Shown here piece after piece: positions 44,784 through 51,937 of a stretch of 64,000 nt of DNA. Origin of the DNA: Xanthomonas fragariae (GTDB lineage: Bacteria > Pseudomonadota > Gammaproteobacteria > Xanthomonadales > Xanthomonadaceae); NCBI RefSeq assembly GCF_900183975.1, contig NZ_LT853882.1, positions 2,225,501 through 2,289,500 of the forward strand, in the 5' to 3' direction. The translations under genes were made by a program, and so were the position numbers. The first letter of the stretch is position 1. Every line of letters begins with the position of its first letter. The notes under the pieces were generated by a model that saw only the letters and a list, made by a program, of their open reading frames with translations, ran no database searches and was not told the origin of the DNA.

Positions 44784-45293
44784 ATGGCCGAACCCCAAGA
44801 AAATTTGATGGACTGGTTGCGCGATGCGCACGCGATGGAGCAGCAGGCCGAGCAGATGCTCAAGGCCCAGGCGGCCCGCATCGAGCACTATCCGCAGCTC
44901 AAGGCACGCATCGAACAGCATCTGGAAGAGACGTTAAGCCAACAGCGCCTGGTCGATTCGTGTATCGAACGTCTGGGCGGTTCGCCGTCGGTGCTCAAGG
45001 ACACCATGGGCAAGGTGGCTGCGTTTGGTCAGGCCATGGGCGGCATGACCACCTCCGACGAAATCGTCAAGGGTGCGATGGCCAGCTATGTGTTCGAAAA
45101 CCTGGAGATCGCCGCTTACACCGCGTTGCTAAGTGCTGCCAAGACCGTCGGCGACATCCAAACGCAGCGCGTGTGCGAGCAGATCCTGCCGCAGGAGCAG
45201 GCGATGGCCGACTGGCTGCTTGCCCATCTGCCGGCGCTGACCGAGGAATTCCTGGTCCGCGATGCAACCCCAGGCGTCACCGCGAAGAATTAA
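44784..45293 (+). CDS. DUF892 ferritin-like protein (YciE/YciF family)
   Basis: The 169-aa four-helix protein belongs to the DUF892 ferritin-like group, associated with stress responses. Characteristic parts are 'LMDWLRDAHAMEQQAEQML', 'HLEETLSQQRLVDSCIERLG', 'FENLEIAAYTALLSAAK' and 'CEQILPQEQAMADWL', with Glu/His residues placed as in diiron ferritin-like folds. ATG 44784 follows AGGAGA at 8 bp; the longer upstream frame has no support. Confidence 0.85.
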   Translation: MAEPQENLMDWLRDAHAMEQQAEQMLKAQAARIEHYPQLKARIEQHLEETLSQQRLVDSCIERLGGSPSVLKDTMGKVAAFGQAMGGMTTSDEIVKGAMASYVFENLEIAAYTALLSAAKTVGDIQTQRVCEQILPQEQAMADWLLAHLPALTEEFLVRDATPGVTAKN

Positions 45294-45427
45294 CCGGCTG
45301 CTGCCAGTATCTAGTAGGCATGTTGAAGGGCCCTGCGGTGCGGGGCCAACCGCATTGGCATGGTCGCTCCTGCAGCGTGGCATGACAGGCTACGCACATC
45401 GCGCGCATGTCGATGCGTTGACGCACG

Positions 45428-45646
45428 CTAGGTGTTCAGTCCAGGCATTAGATGGATCGGATTCACCTTGAACCGCGCCGGCTTGAATGTGCACTGCCTG
45501 CTGAGGAATTCGTACGCTGTCACGTCCTTCAGGACGTTGAGCCTGCGACCGACCTCGTAGGCGTCGATGACGTTGGCCAGCTGCTGTCGCAGTTGCGTGT
45601 GATCAACGTCCCCCGACGTTGCGTAGCGCCCCAGTTCGGAGTCCAA
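45428..45646 (-). pseudogene. IS481-type transposase C-terminal relic
   Basis: The minus strand encodes 'LRQQLANVIDAYEVGRRLNV', 'LKDVTAYEFLSRQ' and 'FKVNPIHLMPGLNT*', matching the usual end of IS481/IS3-like integrases ('...DPIHQMPGLNT'). The catalytic DDE core is absent. Only this tail remains. Confidence 0.75.
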
Positions 45647-45669
45647 TTCCCAATCCCAAGTAGATTGGA

Positions 45670-45911
45670 CGCGAAGAAGCGTTTTTCGAAGAACAGATCA
45701 TCGGTTTCCTGCGCAAAGCCGAAGCCGGCGTAGCAATCAAGGACCTGTGCCGGCGCCAGGGCTTCAGCGAGTCCTCGGCCCTAGCTGTGGCGTAGCAAGT
45801 TCGGAGGGATGAGCGTACCCGGTGCCAAGCGGCTCCAGAACCTGGAGGCCGAGAACGCCCGGCTGAAGAAGTTGCTGGCCGAGCAGCTGTTCGAGAACGA
45901 TCTGATCTAAG
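45670..45911 (+). pseudogene. IS3-family (IS407-like) OrfA relic
   Basis: Reading in one frame gives 'FFEEQIIGFLRKAEAGVAIK' and 'DLCRRQGFSESSA', then a stop. The next open piece is 'SKFGGMSVPGAKRLQNLEAE' followed by 'NARLKKLLAEQLFENDLI'. This is the HTH and zipper layout of IS407-group OrfA, damaged by a stop or frame change. No OrfB follows. Confidence 0.75.
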
Positions 45912-46191
45912 GATGCGCTTCGAAAAAGTCGCTGTATCAGCTTGCCGTAGTCGTCGTAGACGTTCTCGGCGGAACTAAGCTAGAAGACAACCCTGCTAAA
46001 GCAGCCAGTGCCAATCCGAACGCGTGCACCTGGCGCGGCCTTGTGCCCAATTCCATAGCAACTTCCAAATTGATGAATGACCAAGGTCCAGGCGGACCTC
46101 ATCGCTCCCGCGAACTCGCGCTCATGCACAGACAAGGCAAGATAATGCATGCCCAGTGAGCGCTATCTGCCGGTGTTCGTGATTAAGAAAT
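45912..46191. other. Degraded DNA between insertion-sequence relics, no gene recognised
   Basis: No open frame with a credible start or motif is visible. It lies between the IS407-like relic and the IS5 left end and is probably debris of earlier insertions. Confidence 0.4.
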
Positions 46192-46195
46192 CTAG

Positions 46196-47351
46196 GGAAG
46201 GTCTGAACAACGCACCAGACCTCTAAAATTCGAGCCTGCTGCGTGCCAATAGCGCACAGAGTTGATGCGTACGATACGATTTCTACGGTTTCTTGCGGCG
46301 TTGGCTGGCGCCAGGCAGCATTATCCCCTGGCCGGCAGCAACTGCCGGCGCACCATCCACAGATTGGATAGTGCGAACAGGGTCAGCACATGCGCGGTGT
46401 TCTTGGCCAAGCCGCGATAGCGGACCTTGGTGTAGCCAAACTGGCGTTTGATCACGCGGAATGGATGCTCCACCTTCGCACGCACACTTGCTTTGAAGTA
46501 TTCCCAACGTTCTTCCTGGCGGCGCTCGCGTTTGTTGCCAATGGCTTGAATCGTCGAACGCTTGGCGGCAATGAAAAAACCAGCCTTGCAGGTCTGCAGT
46601 TCTTCGCGTTTGTCCGCACCGGTGTAGCCGCTGTCGCCGAACACACTGTCTTCTTTGCCGTGCAGCAATGCGTGGGTCACCGTGACATCGGCCACATTGG
46701 CAGCCGTACAACGGACGTGGTGCACCAGCCCGAAAAACTCATCCACGCCGATGGGTGCCTTCATCCCGAAATACCACTGATTGCCTTTCTTGGTCTGATG
46801 CATTTCAGGGTCGCGCGCGCGGTCGGTGTTCTTGGTCGAACTGGGCGCAGCGATCAGGGTTGCATCGACGATCGTGCCGGACCGCAGGCTCTGACCCTTG
46901 CGCACCAGATCCGCGTTGACGGCCTCCAGCATCCGCGCTGCAAGGCCATGGGTTTCCAGCAAGCGGCGAAAGTTGAGAATCGTGGTCTCGTCGGGAACAT
47001 TGTCCAAACCGCCGAGCCGGGCAAAACGGCGCAAGGTCGGGATCTGGTGCAACGCTTCTTCCATCGCCGGATCGCTCAACGCATACCACTGCTGCAGCAA
47101 ACGAATCCGCAACATCGTCGCCAGTGCGTACGGCTGTCGACCAGGCCGCCCCGACACCGGATAGTGCGGCGCGATCAGTCCGAGCAAATGCCTCCACGGA
47201 ACCACCTGCTCCATCTCGGCCAGGAAGATCTCGCAGCGAGTCTGCTTGCGCTTGCCCAAACCTTCAGCGTCACCGAACGTCAGTTGCATGGATGACTCCT
47301 CAACGTAGGTGTGTAGTGTTGCGCATTTGAAGTGCGTTGTTCAGAGGTTCC
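46196..47351 (-). mobile_element. Complete IS5-family insertion sequence (1156 bp)
   Basis: The ends GGAAGGTCTGAACAACGCAC (46196) and, reversed, GGAACCTCTGAACAACGCAC (ending 47351) form 20-bp inverted repeats with two mismatches. CTAG flanks both sides (46192-46195 and 47352-47355), consistent with a 4-bp target duplication. It contains one intact transposase gene. It resembles the IS1478-like elements known from Xanthomonas, from memory. Confidence 0.92.
46321..47289 (-). CDS. IS5-family transposase
   Basis: The 322-aa DDE transposase begins MQLTFGDAEGLGKRKQTRCE. It has an N-terminal DUF772-like region ('LATMLRIRLLQQWYALSD'). The catalytic Asp residues lie in 'GTIVDATLIAAPSS' and 'FGDSGYTGADK' and the Glu in 'KVEHPFRVIKRQFGYTKVRY'. 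It is full length without interruption, so the element is probably mobile. Confidence 0.94.
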   Translation of the reverse strand: MQLTFGDAEGLGKRKQTRCEIFLAEMEQVVPWRHLLGLIAPHYPVSGRPGRQPYALATMLRIRLLQQWYALSDPAMEEALHQIPTLRRFARLGGLDNVPDETTILNFRRLLETHGLAARMLEAVNADLVRKGQSLRSGTIVDATLIAAPSSTKNTDRARDPEMHQTKKGNQWYFGMKAPIGVDEFFGLVHHVRCTAANVADVTVTHALLHGKEDSVFGDSGYTGADKREELQTCKAGFFIAAKRSTIQAIGNKRERRQEERWEYFKASVRAKVEHPFRVIKRQFGYTKVRYRGLAKNTAHVLTLFALSNLWMVRRQLLPARG

Positions 47352-47355
47352 CTAG

Positions 47356-47586
47356 CGTGTGCGCAAAGCGCGGCCGCAAGATCATTCCCAATATGCTCAC
47401 GTAGATCGACTTTTCACGGCACAAAAACGATGTCAACTGTCCACCATCGCTTATATCTCGGTGCTTGCGCACCGTGTAGCCGGTGCGCGGCATTGCCTGG
47501 CACAGTTCGCCAATCGGCGTTTCGGTCTCGTTGACCAGCAAAACACGCAATGGTCGCAGCGAGGCGTGGACGTGGCCTGATGGCGC
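47356..47586 (-). pseudogene. NasT-like response regulator, N-terminal relic cut by the IS5 element
   Basis: On the minus strand, diverging from the cysG-like gene, the frame encodes 'LRVLLVNETETPIGELCQAM' and 'PRTGYTV', resembling the receiver domain start of NasT (nitrate-responsive ANTAR antiterminators). The phosphoacceptor region is already frame-damaged ('VDIVFVP*KVDLREHIGN'). The IS5 right end at 47355 removes the rest. NasT regulators control nitrate/nitrite assimilation, which suits the neighbouring cysG-like, mobA and moeA genes. Confidence 0.55.
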
Positions 47587-47631
47587 CATGCAGTATGCCG
47601 CCCGTGCGTGCCATCTTTTGGAGTATGTCTG

Positions 47632-48630
47632 ATGCCGTTGTTTCCGTTGTTCGCGAATCTGCAAGGACGCGCCGTGCTGGTGATCGGCGGCGGCGAAGTC
47701 GCCACGCGCAAGGTGCTCGCCTTGCTCAAGGCCGGCGCGCATATCCGTCTGTACGCACATGCGCTGTCGCCGGAGCTGGCGGTACTGATGCAAGCCGGCC
47801 GCTTCGAGCAGCTCGGCGATGAATTCGACCCGGCCTGGATCGACACGGTGTGGCTGGTGGTCGCCGCCACCGACGATGCCAACTTGAATCAACGCGTCGC
47901 CGCTGCAGCCGGCGCGCGTCAGCGCCTGGTCAATGTGGTGGACGATGCGGAGCTGTCGACGTACCAGGTGCCGGCCATCGTGGACCGCGACCCATTAGTC
48001 ATCGCCATTTCGTCTGCGGGTGCCGCCCCGATGCTGGCACGGCGCCTGCGCGAGCGGCTGGAGCGCGAACTGGATGCATCGGTGGGCCGATTCGCCGCGC
48101 TATTCGCGCGTCACCGCGAGCGGATCCGCAGCCAGTTCCCGGATATGAATCGGCGTCGGCGCTGGTTCGACCGCGTCATCGATGGCGAGGTGCCGCTGTT
48201 GCTGCAAGCCGGCAGCGATGACGCTGCCGAAGCCGCATTCACTGCCGCGTTGGACAATGCAGGCACGGTACCGGCGCGTGGCAGCGTGCAGTTGGTCGGC
48301 ATTGGCCCGGGCGATCCGGGCCTGCTTACCTTGAAGGCGCTGCGTGCGATGAATCTGGCCGATGTCTTGTTGGTCGGCGAAGACATCCCGGATGCAGTGC
48401 TCGAACTGGCACGGCGAGATGCTTCGCGCCGCGCTTTGCCGCAAGCGCCCGATACACAACAGGCTTTATTACTGGAGCTGGCCAGCGACGGCCTGCATGT
48501 GGTGGCGTTGCGCAGTGGCGCAGGCTACGACGACACTGCCGCCGAAGCGATCGAAGCAATCCTACAGGCGCACGGCATTGCCTGCGACCGCGTGCAAGGC
48601 ATTCCAGCGAACACGCAGGCGATTGCCTGA
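47632..48630 (+). CDS. Siroheme synthase-like protein with short C-terminal domain
   Basis: The 332-aa product has the CysG N-terminal module: NAD-binding 'AVLVIGGGEVATRKVLALLK', 'VNVVDDAELSTYQVPAIVDR' and 'PLVIAISSAGAAPMLARRLR'. This oxidises precorrin-2 and inserts iron, giving siroheme for nitrite and sulfite reductases. The uroporphyrinogen methyltransferase part (from about 218, 'VQLVGIGPGDPGLLTLKA') is only about 115 residues and lacks the usual GGDPFVFGRG motif. Methylation is therefore probably lost and must come from elsewhere. ATG 47632 has GGAG 8 bp upstream. Confidence 0.85.
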   Translation: MPLFPLFANLQGRAVLVIGGGEVATRKVLALLKAGAHIRLYAHALSPELAVLMQAGRFEQLGDEFDPAWIDTVWLVVAATDDANLNQRVAAAAGARQRLVNVVDDAELSTYQVPAIVDRDPLVIAISSAGAAPMLARRLRERLERELDASVGRFAALFARHRERIRSQFPDMNRRRRWFDRVIDGEVPLLLQAGSDDAAEAAFTAALDNAGTVPARGSVQLVGIGPGDPGLLTLKALRAMNLADVLLVGEDIPDAVLELARRDASRRALPQAPDTQQALLLELASDGLHVVALRSGAGYDDTAAEAIEAILQAHGIACDRVQGIPANTQAIA

Positions 48631-48657
48631 GTGGTGCCAACACCCGCCGCCGCAAGC

Positions 48658-49020
48658 TCACGCTTTTGGAAACCGCTTGCGCGCACTGTCGCGTACATCG
48701 ATATCGAAGGTCACGCGCAGCGTCATGAGCTCGGCATGGCCGGCGCCCGCATCGAAGCTGAAGCTCAATCCGTCGCGGCTGGGCAGCTGCCGCGCATGTT
48801 CTTCGAGCGCATCGCGTGACACCGATAGCTGCCAATGGTCGGTAGCGCAATTGCACGCTGGATGACCGCTGGTAAGACGCACGCTATGCCGCACCAACCG
48901 CGCGCCCTGTACGCTCGGCAAACGACTCAAATTATCGACGCTGCGCCCGTCGAGCAGTTCGGCCAGTTCGGCCTCGTCGATGCGGAACCGCAGGTGCTGA
49001 CCTTCAATCTGGATTTTCAT
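48658..49020 (-). CDS. Small protein of unknown function next to mobA (possibly DUF7009-like)
   Basis: The 120-aa product starts 'MKIQIEGQHLRFRIDEAELA' and ends 'LRVTFDIDVRDSARKRFPKA'. It has an acidic middle and a Cys pair ('HPACNCATDHW'). Its start overlaps the mobA stop region by 17 bp, so the two are probably co-translated and it may aid molybdenum cofactor use. I have seen short MKI(R/Q)I-type proteins near mob genes, but the family name is uncertain. Confidence 0.65.
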   Translation of the reverse strand: MKIQIEGQHLRFRIDEAELAELLDGRSVDNLSRLPSVQGARLVRHSVRLTSGHPACNCATDHWQLSVSRDALEEHARQLPSRDGLSFSFDAGAGHAELMTLRVTFDIDVRDSARKRFPKA

Positions 49021-49573
49021 GAATGAGCCGACTCCATTGCTCGGGCGTATTGCAATTGACGAACGCGGCACCTTCGCTGGCGGTGACAGCCACGCGATGG
49101 CACTGCAGTGAACGCTGCAAGGCGCGCAGCGAGCGTGACGATGCATCGCCAACCATCAGCACCGACAACGCCTCACGCAAGGTGGTATCGATGCGCAGGC
49201 GCATCGGCAGGATGTGGTCCTCGAAGGTCGCACAGCAGTACTGCGATGGAGCCAGCAGCTTTTGCAGCAATGGTGTGGACAGCAACGGCATATCCACCGG
49301 CACCACCACCAGGATGCTCGCATCGGCCACATGGTCGATTACGCTCGCAAGACCACCGAGCGGACCCAGATCGGGTTGGATATCGGCAATGCCGGGGTAA
49401 CCGGTACGATCACCGCTGATCAGCACCTCCTGCGCGCCGGCGTCGCCCAGCAGCACCTGCATATGCGCGATCAACGGACGCCCGCGCCACAGCAGCAGCG
49501 CCTTGTCGTGCCCCATGCGCGAGGAACGCCCGCCGGCCAGCACCACACCTGTCCACGGGTATGCGGCACTCAT
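49004..49573 (-). CDS. mobA: MobA, molybdenum cofactor guanylyltransferase
   Basis: MobA attaches GMP to molybdopterin, making the bis-MGD cofactor of nitrate reductase and related enzymes. The 189-aa product has the nucleotide-binding start 'GVVLAGGRSSRMGHDKALL', then 'QPDLGPLGGLASV' and 'VVVPVDMPLLSTPLLQKLL', matching the GTP and metal sites of the family. The start MSAAYPWTG (49573) is preferred; an upstream ATG at 49582 adds three residues. It is 37 bp downstream of moeA1. Confidence 0.9.
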   Translation of the reverse strand: MSAAYPWTGVVLAGGRSSRMGHDKALLLWRGRPLIAHMQVLLGDAGAQEVLISGDRTGYPGIADIQPDLGPLGGLASVIDHVADASILVVVPVDMPLLSTPLLQKLLAPSQYCCATFEDHILPMRLRIDTTLREALSVLMVGDASSRSLRALQRSLQCHRVAVTASEGAAFVNCNTPEQWSRLIHENPD

Positions 49574-49610
49574 GCAGCGCACTCACACGTAACGCAGTGC
49601 AGGTACATGC

Positions 49611-50864
49611 TCATAGCGTTGTTGCCGGCGCAGCCGGTTGCAGATGGCCCAATCCGAACACCTCCGCCATCGTGCTCGGCGCTGCGCCGACGTCTTGCGG
49701 TTCCAGCACCGCCCAGACATTGGCCTGCAGCAATGGCGCCACGCGAAAGGACTCTTGCTGCGGCAGGATGTGCACCGACAGCACGCCAGCTTCGCTGCAG
49801 CGCAGACGGGCGCGCAGATGCTGTCGCCAAATCGGCCGAGCCTGCAGCGGCGTCTCAAATGCGACACGCAAGCCGCGCTCCACTGGCATGCCCAGCAAAC
49901 CGCGCAACGCTGGTTCAACGAAGAAACGTAACCCCGCAGCGCTCGCCATCGGATTGCCTGGCAAGCCGACGAACAAGACCCCATCGGCAAAGCGTGCCAG
50001 CAGCATCGGCTTACCCGGCCGCACGGCGACCTTTTGAAAAATAAACGCGGCAGCGTGCCGCGCCAGCGCATCAGGCACGAAGTCGTAGCGACCACGCGAC
50101 ACCGCACCCGTGCTTAAGATCACATCGGCACCGGCCTGGCGCGCCCGCGCGAGCGCTCTATCGAATGCCGCATCGTCGTCGCCAACCTGCCCCCGCCACA
50201 CCAGTTCTGCGCCGGCTGCCTGCAACTGACTGAGCAGATAACTGCTGGTGCCGTCGCGAATCTGGCCCGGCTGCAATGATTGCAAGGGATCACTGACCAA
50301 CTCGCGCCCGGTGGCGATCAAGGCCACGCGCGGGCGACGTACTACCTGCACCCGCGCACATCCCAAACCGGCAAGCAGCATCAGATGCGCGCCGCGCAGC
50401 ACGGTACCGGAATTAATCGCCTGATCATGCAAGCTCACGTCTTCACCGCGACGACGAATATGCTGCCCGGCACGCACCTCGGTGCGCAGACGAATGCGGC
50501 TGAGTCGCGTGCGCTCATACGCGAGGATCTCGACTTGCTCGATCGGCACTACCGTATCGGCACCTGGTGGTATGCCGGCACCGGTCATGATTTCCCATGC
50601 CGTGCCCGTCGCTGCAGCGCCAGCATCTTCGCCAGCTGCAACGGTACCGATCACGATGTGTTCGCTGCCTGCAGATGCGCCGAGCCCGGCGGTGGCCAGC
50701 GCAACGCCATCCATTGCACTGTTATCAAAGGACGGCAACTCGGCCGGGCTCGACAATGCCTCGGCTAGCACGCGGCCTTCCGCAGCGGCGCTATCCACCC
50801 ACTCGCTGGTTAGCGTGGCGACCTGCTGATGGACAAGCGCGAGTGCTTCGGCATAGCTGATCAT
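49611..50864 (-). CDS. moeA: MoeA1, molybdopterin molybdenumtransferase
   Basis: MoeA inserts molybdenum into adenylated molybdopterin. The 417-aa product shows 'ELPSFDNSAMDGVALATAG', 'GTAWEIMTGAGIPPGADTV', 'QIRDGTSSYLLSQL' and 'FVGLPGNPMASAAGLRFFV'. One key motif is altered: it reads 'VILSTGAVSRGRYDFV' where the family usually has a G-G-V-S core, kept in the second copy (56184-57404). I use ATG 50864 rather than the upstream TTG at 50879. Likely operon: moeA1-mobA-unknown. Confidence 0.9.
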   Translation of the reverse strand: MISYAEALALVHQQVATLTSEWVDSAAAEGRVLAEALSSPAELPSFDNSAMDGVALATAGLGASAGSEHIVIGTVAAGEDAGAAATGTAWEIMTGAGIPPGADTVVPIEQVEILAYERTRLSRIRLRTEVRAGQHIRRRGEDVSLHDQAINSGTVLRGAHLMLLAGLGCARVQVVRRPRVALIATGRELVSDPLQSLQPGQIRDGTSSYLLSQLQAAGAELVWRGQVGDDDAAFDRALARARQAGADVILSTGAVSRGRYDFVPDALARHAAAFIFQKVAVRPGKPMLLARFADGVLFVGLPGNPMASAAGLRFFVEPALRGLLGMPVERGLRVAFETPLQARPIWRQHLRARLRCSEAGVLSVHILPQQESFRVAPLLQANVWAVLEPQDVGAAPSTMAEVFGLGHLQPAAPATTL

Positions 50865-51143
50865 GAAAGGCACTGCCAACCGTTGGATGACCTGGCCAGG
50901 ATACTGGCCCCCAGCGCAGCAGGTACAGGCGCGGCCTGGTCGGCAACGCGGTGTTTATCGCCAGCAATTGCCGATGCTGGCGACCGCCATCACGTGCGAT
51001 GTGCTGCAACGGATCAAGCGCTGGCGGCTGGATAGAGCCGATGCTCAAGCGAGGTGAAGCTGCGCTGCGTGCACCTGCACATACTCACGCTTCGCAGACC
51101 GCTGGCGTTCTTAGCTTGGGGTACCTCGATGTTTGGAACTGGC

Positions 51144-51899
51144 ATGAGATATTCCGCGTTATTGATTGGCCTTGCGTTCTGCGTCAGCTGCTCGCGCAGC
51201 CCGCCATCGGTGACCCCGCCCGGCGCACCGGAAAGCACCAAAACCAATGTACTGGAAGCCGGCGCCAAGATGCTGCAACCCAGCGGCCCGGTCGGCAAGC
51301 TCGACATCTATCTGGTCGGCTTCCATCCGATGAAAGACGCGCCGGACGAACAGATGGAAGCGCATCACTATTGCCAACAGGTCAACGAAGACCTCGCGCA
51401 ATGCGCGCTTTACGACGGCAATACCGATAGCGCCAATCTCATCGGCATCGAGTACATCATCTCGGAGAAGTTGTTCGCGCAACTGCCAGAACACGAGCGC
51501 GACTTCTGGCATCCGCACAACGGCGAGATTCTATCCGGCCAGCTGTCGGCTCCCAATCTGCCATTGGTGGCCGAAAAGGAATTGATGCGCAGCAAGATCA
51601 ACACTTACGGCAAGACCTGGCACACCTGGCATTCGCGCAAAGGCGCTGCGCCAGGCGATGCGCTGCCGCTAGGCAAGCCGATGTTGGCATGGTCGTTCAA
51701 CCGCGATGGCGAACTGCAGCAGCCGCTGATCGCGCAGCGCGATCAGGCTATGTCCGTCTCCACCGCCGAACGTCGCACCAACCGCCAGGACCTTACACCG
51801 CTGGCAAAGCCGCAACACGGTGTGGACGCGTTGCACGCGCATTTTGCCGATGCCAAACCCATCCCCGGTGTGGTCGACGCAAACGCCGCCCAGCCCTGA
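51144..51899 (+). CDS. DUF1264 (OBAP-like) lipoprotein
   Basis: The protein (about 251 aa) has a signal peptide 'MRYSALLIGLAFCVSC', with a probable lipid-attached Cys, then the DUF1264 signature: 'MEAHHYCQQVNEDLAQCALY', 'LIGIEYIISEKLFAQLPEHE', 'FWHPHNGEILSGQLSAP' and 'INTYGKTWHTWHS'. In plants this family is associated with oil bodies; the bacterial role is unknown. The start is uncertain: ATG 51129 would add five residues (MFGTG). It converges on the TonB receptor gene, 38 bp apart. Confidence 0.85.
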   Translation: MRYSALLIGLAFCVSCSRSPPSVTPPGAPESTKTNVLEAGAKMLQPSGPVGKLDIYLVGFHPMKDAPDEQMEAHHYCQQVNEDLAQCALYDGNTDSANLIGIEYIISEKLFAQLPEHERDFWHPHNGEILSGQLSAPNLPLVAEKELMRSKINTYGKTWHTWHSRKGAAPGDALPLGKPMLAWSFNRDGELQQPLIAQRDQAMSVSTAERRTNRQDLTPLAKPQHGVDALHAHFADAKPIPGVVDANAAQP

Positions 51900-51937
51900 C
51901 TCGCCAGGACGAAAAAAGCACTGCCGCAACGCCCACA

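Noticed and set aside
46390..47295. A 301-codon plus-strand frame over the IS5 transposase
   Set aside because: It is antisense to an intact transposase with DDE motifs; no independent support.
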